Source of the DNA: DATKGQ01 sp035510715
Lineage (GTDB): Bacteria; Patescibacteriota; Saccharimonadia; Saccharimonadales; UBA4665
Direction of reading: 5' to 3'
DNA length: 18,174 nucleotides
Assembly (NCBI GenBank): GCA_035510715.1
Contig: DATKGQ010000034.1
Span: forward strand, 1-18,174
Within the stretch, counting starts at the first letter, position 1, and each line of letters starts with the position of its first letter. Under the pieces are notes generated by a model. The model saw only the letters and a list, made by a program, of their open reading frames with translations. It was not told the DNA's origin and made no database searches. Positions 1 to 5,856 of the stretch are shown here, in pieces. Made by a program: the position numbers and the translations under genes.

Positions 1-134
1 GCGATTGCCCAAAGAATTCAAAAAACACGTAATTTAATGGAAGGATGAAAATGACATTCCAAACTTTGCAAAAGGATAAAAATAACAGAGACGAAAAATT
101 AAATGAGGGCTTAAAAAAGGCTTTGCGTTCTATT

Positions 135-442
135 TGGCTCCGGGGACTGGATTCGAACCAGCGACCTAGTGCTTACACCTTACCCACTATTTTCATAATG
201 GAGTGGACTATGTTATCAACCTTCTCAGGCTGAAGGGCGCTATTTAGAAGATTATTGCTTAGGTCTCACTTCTTAGTCTCTGAACCTTCCAAGTGTCTTA
301 CCCTATAACTTGGCTTGGCTGCAAATTACCATATTGTTTAAACTTAGGCTTCTCGCAATTCACCCTTTTTTCACCGTTTAATTACTCAAACGGGCTGCAC
401 TTTTTGTACAGGCACCCGCTACTACCGCTGAGCTACCCCGGA
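135..442 (-). tRNA. tRNA-Asn(GUU), interrupted by a group I intron
   Basis: Read on the minus strand, exon 1 (442-408, 35 nt) begins TCCGGGG and exon 2 (175-135, 41 nt) ends CCCCGGA-G-CCA, so the 7-bp acceptor stem closes perfectly, the discriminator is G73 and CCA is encoded. The D arm (GCTC, GGTAG) is at 433-418. The anticodon stem pairs GGTGC (416-412) with GCACT (172-168). The T arm is GCTGG-TTCGAAT-CCAGT (162-146). Joining the exons gives a 7-base loop C-T-G-T-T-A-A, hence anticodon GUU for asparagine. The TCC start with G73 is also typical of bacterial tRNA-Asn. The spliced length is 76 nt. The split falls between positions 35 and 36, so the gene cannot decode before splicing. A promoter lies just upstream and smpB precedes it. 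Confidence 0.92.
176..407 (-). ncRNA. Group I self-splicing intron (232 nt, no ORF)
   Basis: All four classical core elements are present in order on the minus strand: P-like AATTGCGAGAAGCC (360-347), Q-like GCAGCCAAGCC (322-312), R GTTCAGAGACTAAGA (285-271) and S ACATAGTCC (213-205). P7 forms between GACTA (278-274) and TAGTC (210-206). P1 pairs exon CTGU (411-408) with GCAG (398-395), giving the expected U.G wobble at the 5' splice site. P2 is CCGTTT/AAACGG (393-388 with 379-374). A small P9-like hairpin follows S (205-202 with 188-185). The intron ends in G at 176 (omega-G), with exon 2 starting at 175. There is no room for a homing endonuclease, so it would be a minimal, presumably immobile ribozyme. 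I did not assign a subgroup. Confidence 0.9.
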
Positions 443-461
443 TTATTAAAGAACAGACTGA

Positions 462-490
462 ATTATATCTGATTAAAGATGCATTATCAA
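462..490 (-). promoter_or_regulatory. Sigma70-type promoter of the tRNA-Asn gene
   Basis: On the minus strand TTGATA (490-485) and TATAAT (467-462) are separated by exactly 17 bases, a near-consensus promoter. Transcription would begin near 455, about 13 bases before the mature tRNA 5' end. It sits directly after the smpB stop codon, so the tRNA can be expressed independently of smpB. Confidence 0.7.
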
Positions 491-504
491 TAAAGTGTCT
501 ATAA

Positions 505-960
505 TTACCTATACTCTTTATTTATACGTCTACTTTCTTCACGAGCTTTAATAATTTGACGCTTATCGTAAAGCTTTTTACCCCGTCCAACAGCTATTCT
601 GAGCTTAATGTATTTACCTGAAGTTAAAAATTCTAAAGGCACAATACTGTAATTTTTCTGTTTACTTAATTTTAGCTGCTCAATTTCTCGACGTTTGGCA
701 AGTAATTTTCTTGTACGTGTCTGGTCAATATCAGCTACAAAGCCATTGGCAACAGCGCTGATCATAGCGTTAATCAACCACAACTCATTGTCTTTTAGAG
801 CCACATAAGCCCCCGTTAATTGGGCGCGATTAGATCGCAATGCCTTAGTTTCGGGTCCAGATAGCTGAATGCCCACCACTAAACTATCGTTAAGCTCATA
901 ATCATATTTTGCTCGCCGATTAATTACTCTTTTAACAGTATTCTTCTTGGGTTTAACCAT
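505..960 (-). CDS. smpB: SsrA-binding protein SmpB
   Basis: SmpB binds tmRNA and delivers it to stalled ribosomes for trans-translation. The 151-residue protein is of normal family length. The N-terminal NRRAKYDYE segment (14-22) and the GPETKALR segment (35-42) match the OB-fold RNA-binding surface of the family. The conserved DQTRTRKLLAKRREI stretch (79-93) is present, followed by GRGKKLYDKRQ (125-135) and a basic C-terminal tail predicted to become helical in the ribosomal mRNA channel. The start codon has no obvious Shine-Dalgarno sequence; a CATAAT box lies 9 bases before it. The gene lies 61 bases downstream of the glycoside hydrolase on the same strand, so read-through from there is possible. 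No tmRNA gene was found in the window. Identification is firm. Confidence 0.95.
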   Translation of the reverse strand: MVKPKKNTVKRVINRRAKYDYELNDSLVVGIQLSGPETKALRSNRAQLTGAYVALKDNELWLINAMISAVANGFVADIDQTRTRKLLAKRREIEQLKLSKQKNYSIVPLEFLTSGKYIKLRIAVGRGKKLYDKRQIIKAREESRRINKEYR

Positions 961-969
961 AATAAATCT

Positions 970-1000
970 ATTATGCTTAATTATATACTCTGTAAGTCAA
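970..1000 (-). promoter_or_regulatory. Candidate smpB promoter
   Basis: On the minus strand TTGACT (1000-995) and CATAAT (975-970) are 19 bases apart, a rather long spacer. The -10 box is only 9 bases from the smpB ATG, so the message would have a leader of one to a few bases. An alternative TATAAT at 985-980 has no good -35. This is a tentative call. Confidence 0.3.
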
Positions 1001-1001
1001 C

Positions 1002-1022
1002 AATAACGATACGATTGTTATT
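1002..1022 (-). terminator. Weak hairpin after the glycoside hydrolase gene
   Basis: An imperfect inverted repeat, AATAACGAT-ACG-ATTGTTATT on the plus strand, touches the last base of the hydrolase stop codon. The stem has 9 pairs with one G.U wobble. No clear U-tract follows, so it may only attenuate transcription or protect the 3' end. Confidence 0.25.
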
Positions 1023-2146
1023 TAGGTATGGCTATTTGTCTGGAATGCTTGTTTAGCTACATCCCAAACGCTTGGATCGTGAAGTACAACCAACCGATAA
1101 TACCAATACTCAGCCCCCCACAGATATATAGTTTTCATACCCGTAGCTTCTCCATATGAAATTCTTGATTTTAATAATGTCGCATTCATAGATTTGTTCT
1201 GTTCTGTTAATGTGGATTGCGGAATTGATTCGCCATGAGGAGGCCAAGGTTCAGCCTGCAGCTCATCAATAATCATGTCTTTACCCGTAAATATTTTCTG
1301 TACACCAGCCAAAAATGCGTAATACCAAGCCGGAATGGGATATTCAGCATAACGATGTATTGTTGTATTCCAAACCCGCTTGTAAACTGTTATGGAAAAT
1401 TCGTCAGGTGTTGGTTGTCCGATAGGAAATCCAATCGCATTATTGCTTCGCGAAACAATAACCTCATGCTTCGGATCTAATTTTTTAACAAGGTTATACT
1501 CACTTATTAATCTGCTCCTACTGAAATTAGTACAATCCCCGAAACCCTTTAAAAAATATTCATTTTCTAGCTGATAGCTTTCTAAGCTGGGAGAATTTTT
1601 ATATCGGTTAACTACAGCTGTAATATATGATTCGAGTTGGGACTGCCATTGTGTAACCGGCTCATTTGCGGCCCAACTTGGAAGATGACATTCCGGCCAT
1701 CTAGGTTGACGCAGACCGAGCGTTAACACGATTTTGGCATGGGCCGTTTGGGCCATTTGGAATTCCCAATCTAACTGACTGAAGTTATAGACTCCCGGGC
1801 TTGTCTCGATATCACTCCAATAACTTGTGATACGAAAATTTTTAACACCGAGGTTGTCAATTAATGCCTTCATTGTTTGCTGGGGGTTAAGGCCTAGGCT
1901 TTGAGCGTAATCAGGGATAAATGTCACGCCTAGCGTCAGCGGTTTGTTTGATTCGCTAGCAATATACCACCGGGCTATGCCATACATAGTCCCAAGTACT
2001 AATCCGAAAATAATTACTATACAAATTATAATTTTGTGCCACTTATTTTTGTGCCAATATCTTGCAAATAGCTGACACAGTTTTTTTAGAAATCTTATAG
2101 GATAATCGTATAGTTTTGGTGATAAAATTTTTTGGCGTCGTGTCAT
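1022..2146 (-). CDS. Membrane-anchored glycoside hydrolase, clan GH-A-like TIM barrel
   Basis: A 374-residue protein with a basic N-terminus, one hydrophobic helix at about 39-60 and the rest outside the membrane. This is the layout of a signal-anchored extracytoplasmic enzyme. The ectodomain reads like a (beta/alpha)8 glycosidase: an early GVTF...DYA strand, FRITSYWSDIETSPGVYNF (104-122), then QLENEYF (192-198), where Glu196 after Asn is the expected acid/base at strand 4. MIIDELQAEPW (291-301) supplies a candidate nucleophile at strand 7 (Glu295 or Glu299), and YLWGAEYWYYR (341-351) resembles strand 8. The substrate and exact GH family cannot be read from sequence; cell-wall or exopolysaccharide trimming is plausible given the adjacent glycosyltransferase. 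It is transcribed divergently from that gene, with their starts about 40 bases apart. Confidence 0.72.
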   Translation of the reverse strand: MTRRQKILSPKLYDYPIRFLKKLCQLFARYWHKNKWHKIIICIVIIFGLVLGTMYGIARWYIASESNKPLTLGVTFIPDYAQSLGLNPQQTMKALIDNLGVKNFRITSYWSDIETSPGVYNFSQLDWEFQMAQTAHAKIVLTLGLRQPRWPECHLPSWAANEPVTQWQSQLESYITAVVNRYKNSPSLESYQLENEYFLKGFGDCTNFSRSRLISEYNLVKKLDPKHEVIVSRSNNAIGFPIGQPTPDEFSITVYKRVWNTTIHRYAEYPIPAWYYAFLAGVQKIFTGKDMIIDELQAEPWPPHGESIPQSTLTEQNKSMNATLLKSRISYGEATGMKTIYLWGAEYWYYRLVVLHDPSVWDVAKQAFQTNSHT

Positions 2147-2168
2147 AATGACTTGATCAACGTATAAT
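2140..2168 (+). promoter_or_regulatory. Candidate promoter of the glycosyltransferase gene
   Basis: GTGTCA (2140-2145) and TATAAT (2163-2168) are 17 bases apart. Transcription would start near 2175, about 13 bases before the preferred ATG at 2188. The -35 box overlaps the first codon of the divergent hydrolase gene. The -10 region (TATAATATT) also contains TATTAT on the other strand, so the two genes may share or compete for this short region. Confidence 0.42.
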
Positions 2169-2187
2169 ATTGATGCGTTTAATTACC

Positions 2188-3066
2188 ATGAGAGTATCTA
2201 TAGTTATACCAGCTTACAACGAGCAGTGCCACCTGGCATTGTGTCTAGAAGCTATTAAAAACCAGAACGTCAAACCATATCAGGTTATTGTTGTTGATAA
2301 CAATTCATCTGACAATACAGCTAAAATCGCCAAAAGTTATTCTTTTGTTAAGCTTCTTCATGAAAATAATCATGGCATAGTATTCGCCCGTAATACTGGT
2401 TTCGACGCCGCAAGTGGAAGTATTATCGCTAGAATCGATGCCGATACAATTATCCCTACAAATTGGATTGAGAATATCCAAAATATATTTACAAATGAGA
2501 ATATAGACGCCGTGTCCGGTTCGGTGTCATATTATGATGCTCCGTTTAATTATCTGAATGCCTTTACTGATTTATTTTTTCGTGCCAAAATCGCCGGAAA
2601 ATTAAATAAAACAGTCGGGTATTTATACGGTTGCAATATGGCCCTTACACGGCGATCCTGGAAATCCGTTAGACATAAAACGTGTAGTTCTAATGACGTG
2701 CATGAAGATCTTGATCTGGCAATTCATTTGAAACAATCAGGATTTAATATAGTTTTTGACAAAGATCTTAAAGCGGCAATTTCAATACGTAGTTTTAATA
2801 TCAAGCTAACAAGTTTCCACCGTTATGTACAAATGGTGCCAGACACATATAAAATCCACCACATACTCCAAAAACGATACTTTTATCCGCTAGTGGTTCT
2901 AGTTATGACAGCTTATTTTCCAATCAGATTAGGCCTACGTTTTTATAATCCTAGAACTAATAAACTATTGATGGTCGAAAACTGGCAATCGGCTCATAAA
3001 TCAGTAAACTTTCAGGGTTATGTCGCTAATGGGAAAATCGGCACTATTGACGAACCCCGTGTTTAA
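2188..3066 (+). CDS. Family 2 (GT-A fold) glycosyltransferase
   Basis: This enzyme would transfer a sugar from a nucleotide-sugar donor, probably to a lipid- or wall-linked acceptor at the cytoplasmic face of the membrane. Starting at ATG 2188 gives 292 residues beginning MRVSIVIPAYNE, the usual GT2 opening. In-frame TTG 2170 and ATG 2173 upstream are less likely, because the predicted transcript begins near 2175. VDNNSSDNT (37-45) contacts the donor, IDADT (83-87) is the metal-binding DxD, GCNMALTRRSW (148-158) is the acceptor-side motif, and HEDLDLAIHL (172-181) contains the ED general base. A hydrophobic segment at about 231-248 may anchor it to the membrane. The last 23 bases overlap the 3' end of the convergent kinase-like gene. 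The acceptor and product are unknown. Confidence 0.88.
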   Translation: MRVSIVIPAYNEQCHLALCLEAIKNQNVKPYQVIVVDNNSSDNTAKIAKSYSFVKLLHENNHGIVFARNTGFDAASGSIIARIDADTIIPTNWIENIQNIFTNENIDAVSGSVSYYDAPFNYLNAFTDLFFRAKIAGKLNKTVGYLYGCNMALTRRSWKSVRHKTCSSNDVHEDLDLAIHLKQSGFNIVFDKDLKAAISIRSFNIKLTSFHRYVQMVPDTYKIHHILQKRYFYPLVVLVMTAYFPIRLGLRFYNPRTNKLLMVENWQSAHKSVNFQGYVANGKIGTIDEPRV

Positions 3067-4117
3067 AAATGTTCAATGTCAATTTATGCGACTTTTTTCT
3101 AGCCAAAGGCAGGTATTCTTTTTTGTCAGTAACTACCGGGATTGGCTTGCCGTCACTTAGTTTTACGATTGTACCTTTTGAAATAAACCTGGTTTCGCCG
3201 CCTATCTCAATAACGGTATCTTCCGGAAAGCGGATGGCTTTTTCAGATTTTAGATCTTTCCCTGGTGAATGACCACTTCTCATTCTAAATAGCGTAATGG
3301 CATAATTTAATAGTGACCGACTGCTTTTTCTTATTTCATGGGCCGGTCCGTCTAGTCTGATCTGCTTGGCATAGCCGATGATAGCAAAGCGAGGAACATT
3401 TATAAACATTATGGCGCGGGCTTTAACTTCTTGGCCATCAATTTCAACTATGAATTTTTTAGCACGTTTAATCTCTCTGATCCCATTTGGTATAGCCGCA
3501 GCCAGTGCCGACATCTTATGCAAATTAATGCCTAGGAAAGTTTTCTCGCGATGTTCTTTGGAATTTGTGTGTTTTGCAATGTCAACCGGGAAGCCTCCGG
3601 GACTTAGTGTAGTTAACGTCTCGGACTTATCAATAACTTCTCCACCATGGCTTATCTCAATGGCTACCGTATGAGCATTAATCACGAAGCCGTTCTGGAA
3701 TAGTTCTACCGGTGTTTTAGCGTCAATTGACGAACGATTATAATTAGAGGCTCCGCCACCTTTAAGAGCGCAAACTACCGCACCAAATTTGCGAGCAGCT
3801 TTAATGCTATCATCAACACCGCTATCACCGGTTGCCAATAAAAAGGCACAGCGACCAATTTCTTTATATTTTTCTTTTAATGCTTCATAAGCCTCAATGA
3901 TGTTTTGCTCGGTTAACTGAGGATCTTTATCGGTATTTGCTCTCACAAACGGGATTTTTGAACTAGCTAAAAAATCTCCAAATTCTTGATCAACTTCTTG
4001 CCCATTTGTACTACCGGGGCTTAGGACCAAGATAACGCTACCAATGTATTCCAATAGACGATAATGATTTGGTTGTTCAGTAACTTCTGGGGCTTTTATT
4101 TCAGTTAATTTATCCAT
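3044..4117 (-). CDS. Divergent diacylglycerol/lipid kinase-like protein
   Basis: The 357-residue protein follows the plan of the DAGK/YegS/NAD-kinase-like fold. An N-terminal SPGSTNG segment (33-39) stands where NPxSG is usual. ATGDSG (95-100) stands where GGDGT is usual, and GGGASNYNR (120-128) stands in place of the GTGNDxAR motif. A beta-rich C-terminal half follows, with repeated short strands (for example FIVEIDGQEVKARAIMFINV) as in the lipid-binding domain of YegS. The changed glycine-rich motifs leave the substrate, and even catalytic activity, open. It is the last gene of a three-gene operon and starts 2 bases after cobO ends, with no Shine-Dalgarno, which suggests translational coupling. 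The fold assignment is moderately sure; the function is inference. Confidence 0.6.
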   Translation of the reverse strand: MDKLTEIKAPEVTEQPNHYRLLEYIGSVILVLSPGSTNGQEVDQEFGDFLASSKIPFVRANTDKDPQLTEQNIIEAYEALKEKYKEIGRCAFLLATGDSGVDDSIKAARKFGAVVCALKGGGASNYNRSSIDAKTPVELFQNGFVINAHTVAIEISHGGEVIDKSETLTTLSPGGFPVDIAKHTNSKEHREKTFLGINLHKMSALAAAIPNGIREIKRAKKFIVEIDGQEVKARAIMFINVPRFAIIGYAKQIRLDGPAHEIRKSSRSLLNYAITLFRMRSGHSPGKDLKSEKAIRFPEDTVIEIGGETRFISKGTIVKLSDGKPIPVVTDKKEYLPLARKKSHKLTLNIFKHGVRQ

Positions 4118-4119
4118 AA

Positions 4120-4695
4120 CTAATAGTCGATCCCTTTGTTGGCTAGAAATTTATTATCAAAATGGTGTTTTAACTTTTTCATTTCCGTAGCAATATCAAC
4201 AAGCGGAAGTAAAGATTTTGGGAAGTTGCGTCCGGTAAGACACAGGCTCGTCTGTGGGTCTTTATTTGTTATAAGTTGCTTCAGCTCCTTCTCATTAAGT
4301 AAGCCGTCGTGAACAGCGTTATTGATCTCATCACAAATTATAAGATCGTATTTCCCACTTTCTGCTAGTTTTAACGCTTTTTCATATGTTTGTTTGGCAG
4401 CCTGAATGTGCTGCCGTTTACTGATGGTCTTATCACCCAGCTTGCCGGCCCCATAAAAGCCCTTGCCGCCTTTGTAAAAATATAATTGGTCTTTAAATAG
4501 TGGCGAAATATCACGGATAAATATATGTTCACTAACGCCCCAATATTTAATAAATTGCAAAAATGCAACTTTTTTACGATTACCAAGAACTCGGGTTAAT
4601 AAACCCAAAGCTGCCGTAGTTTTGCCCTTGCCCTCCCCGGTATAGACAATTACTAGCGATGGTTTAACTGAATAATCCTCAAACACCTTAATCAT
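4120..4695 (-). CDS. cobO: Corrinoid (cobalamin) adenosyltransferase, CobO/BtuR family
   Basis: Enzymes of this family move the adenosyl group of ATP onto cob(I)alamin or its precursors to form the coenzyme. The 191-residue protein has the family's modified P-loop TGEGKGKTTAALG (19-31), the Walker-B-like YDLIICDEINNAV (116-128), LCLTGR (151-156) and the C-terminal DIATEMKKLKHHFD...KGIDY, which matches the family's typical ending. The central MxxG-type glycine-rich loop is also present (KGGKGFYGAG, 75-84). No other cobalamin gene is in the window, so it may serve salvage of imported corrinoid or have a different nucleotide-dependent role. It lies 11 bases after the upstream unknown gene and 2 bases before the kinase-like gene. 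Confidence 0.9.
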   Translation of the reverse strand: MIKVFEDYSVKPSLVIVYTGEGKGKTTAALGLLTRVLGNRKKVAFLQFIKYWGVSEHIFIRDISPLFKDQLYFYKGGKGFYGAGKLGDKTISKRQHIQAAKQTYEKALKLAESGKYDLIICDEINNAVHDGLLNEKELKQLITNKDPQTSLCLTGRNFPKSLLPLVDIATEMKKLKHHFDNKFLANKGIDY

Positions 4696-4706
4696 CAGTA
4701 TATCAA

Positions 4707-5159
4707 TTATGCGGATTTTGCTTGGATTTCTCTAATACGGTTGTGGGTTTCATTAATTAAAACTAATTTATCAAGCTGATGGCCGAAAGCGATTGCCCGT
4801 TGGCGTCTTTTCTGCTCTTGCTTTAAGGCAGTCACGTCTGATTGGTGTAAATTATATTTCTGCAGCGTACTTACCGCAAAATTTTCATCAGCTACTAAAT
4901 CCCATAACTTACGAAATCTGCTAGGTAGGGCTTCGCCACTTGTTAATTCATCGAATGCAAGATCAATGAAGAAATTATATTCAGTACAAAACTCACACAC
5001 CGCCCTCAATTCATCATCTTTAATGTCTTGAATATGATTTACCCAATCAGTAATCGATAATGCATTAAATAACAGATCGGAGTAATGGCCAGGATTATTC
5101 TCCAAGATAGCGACACTGATTGGTGCTAATTCGGCTGATGACGGACCTAGTTCACTCAT
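4707..5159 (-). CDS. Unknown helical protein, first gene of the cobO operon
   Basis: I do not recognise this 150-residue protein. It has no signal peptide or membrane segment. The first two thirds are acidic (for example IKDDELRAVCEFCTEYNFFIDLAFDEL), and the C-terminal third is rich in Lys, Arg and Gln (about 113-148), likely a long helix or coiled coil. Two cysteines (C55 and C58, C-E-F-C) form a lone CxxC, too little to claim a zinc site. The start is well supported: GGAGG at 5170-5166 lies 6 bases before the ATG, the only classical Shine-Dalgarno in this operon. Co-transcription with cobO and the kinase-like gene is likely from the spacing. Confidence 0.72.
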   Translation of the reverse strand: MSELGPSSAELAPISVAILENNPGHYSDLLFNALSITDWVNHIQDIKDDELRAVCEFCTEYNFFIDLAFDELTSGEALPSRFRKLWDLVADENFAVSTLQKYNLHQSDVTALKQEQKRRQRAIAFGHQLDKLVLINETHNRIREIQAKSA

Positions 5160-5184
5160 TTAGGCCCTCCAGATTACTAATTAT

Positions 5185-5213
5185 ATAATAACAGTTACTA
5201 GCGAGATTGTCCA
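5185..5213 (-). promoter_or_regulatory. Promoter of the unknown-cobO-kinase operon
   Basis: On the minus strand TGGACA (5213-5208) and TATTAT (5190-5185) are 17 bases apart, each one mismatch from consensus. The start would be near 5178, leaving a short leader that holds the GGAGG ribosome site. This makes the operon conventionally led, unlike several neighbours. Confidence 0.5.
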
Positions 5214-5239
5214 CTAGGTAGCTGTTATAATAAATCATG

Positions 5240-5491
5240 TTAACTTAGATGGGCTACCTTCAAGGCATGATCGATCTTGTCCCGATCGAATCCGACAATA
5301 ATGCTTCCATTGATATCGACAACAGGAATTCCGCGTTGACCTGATTTTTTAACAGATTCACCGGCGGCAGTTGGATCTATATCAATATCTTTATCCGTAA
5401 ATTTAATACCTTTTTTATTAAGATATTCTTTTACGGCATAACAATAGGCGCACCATGATGCGCTATATATAGTAACCCGTTCCTCACTCAT
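5240..5491 (-). CDS. Glutaredoxin/mycoredoxin-like thiol oxidoreductase
   Basis: An 83-residue single-domain thioredoxin-fold protein, a normal size for a small bacterial glutaredoxin. The active site is SWCAYC (C14, C17), closer to the WCGYC of actinobacterial mycoredoxins than to the CPYC of classical glutaredoxins. The cis-proline loop is GIPVV (P56), followed by NGSIIVGFD (61-69), the usual glutathione or thiol-binding end of the fold. It probably reduces protein disulfides or mixed disulfides in the cytoplasm; the reductant is unknown. The gene stands alone and is transcribed divergently from the ATP synthase operon, with a TATAAT box ending 7 bases before its ATG. NrdH-type assignment is possible, but no ribonucleotide reductase is nearby. 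Confidence 0.85.
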   Translation of the reverse strand: MSEERVTIYSASWCAYCYAVKEYLNKKGIKFTDKDIDIDPTAAGESVKKSGQRGIPVVDINGSIIVGFDRDKIDHALKVAHLS

Positions 5492-5498
5492 GACACTA

Positions 5499-5528
5499 AT
5501 TATACATATTTAATATAAAAATACACAA
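5499..5528 (-). promoter_or_regulatory. Promoter of the glutaredoxin-like gene (leaderless)
   Basis: On the minus strand TTGTGT (5528-5523) and TATAAT (5504-5499) are 18 bases apart. Only 7 bases separate the -10 box from the ATG at 5491, so transcription should begin at or next to the start codon. Confidence 0.5.
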
Positions 5529-5545
5529 GCATTTTACACTGCAAT

Positions 5546-5554
5546 TGTTATAAT
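5546..5554 (+). promoter_or_regulatory. Extended -10 promoter of the ATP synthase operon
   Basis: TGTTATAAT (5546-5554) matches the extended -10 motif TGnTATAAT and needs no strong -35, and none is seen. Eight bases separate it from the first ATG of the operon at 5563, which predicts a leader of about 1-2 bases or none. Confidence 0.55.
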
Positions 5555-5562
5555 AATTAAAG

Positions 5563-5856
5563 ATGGTCAAAAGTGTTAAGAATTCATCTTCTAGAAAAAT
5601 TATAAGCAAATCAACGGTGGTAAAAACAATAGATTACCGCAGCGCCTTTATCGGTTCTGCCCTGACTATGAGTTGGCAGCTGGCCATTACAGTGCTGGTG
5701 CCCATAATTGGCGGCCATGAGCTCGATATACATTTAAAAACCAATCCCGTCTGGACATTAATTGGTGTAGCAGTCGCATTTATCGGTACACTGATTATTA
5801 TTTTTGGAGTCCTACATAGCGAAGCCTTATCGCCAAAAGAGGTTAAGAAAAAATGA
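5563..5856 (+). CDS. ATP synthase accessory protein I / AtpZ-like
   Basis: A 97-residue protein with a basic N-terminal tail and two membrane helices at about 28-50 and 63-85. It heads the ATP synthase operon, which is the usual position of atpI/atpZ. The loop GGHELDIHLKTNPVWTLIG (50-68) fits the G...LD...T.P..T..G pattern of AtpZ-type proteins. Family members help assemble the c-ring or act in cation transport. Its stop overlaps the atpB start (ATGA). No Shine-Dalgarno precedes its own start, in keeping with the close -10 box. Similarity is weak and context carries most of the weight; AtpI and AtpZ cannot be told apart here. Confidence 0.72.
   Translation: MVKSVKNSSSRKIISKSTVVKTIDYRSAFIGSALTMSWQLAITVLVPIIGGHELDIHLKTNPVWTLIGVAVAFIGTLIIIFGVLHSEALSPKEVKKK

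Noticed and set aside
1..48. Possible 3' tail of a plus-strand gene (last residues ...RNLMEG, stop at 46-48)
   Set aside because: Only 15 codons are visible and the other frames also stop soon, so there is no way to tell a real gene end from chance.
108..127. Terminator after the tRNA (AAGCC, six T, AAGCC on the minus strand)
   Set aside because: The two AAGCC copies are a direct and not an inverted repeat, so no hairpin forms.
45..233. Plus-strand ORF of 62 codons with a plausible GGAAGG ribosome site, containing LRGLDSNQRPS
   Set aside because: The GLDSNQRP stretch is the well-known false translation of the antisense of a tRNA T arm, and the frame runs through the tRNA-Asn exon into the intron. 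The lysine-rich first 30 codons could only be kept if homologues exist.
135..442. tmRNA (ssrA) next to smpB
   Set aside because: The 5' part has a normal D arm with GGTAG and the middle holds group I intron core elements. No tag-peptide frame or tmRNA 5' signature was seen.
1235..1574. Plus-strand ORFs opposite the glycoside hydrolase
   Set aside because: They are antisense shadows of a well-supported gene, with low-complexity, unrecognisable products and no ribosome sites.
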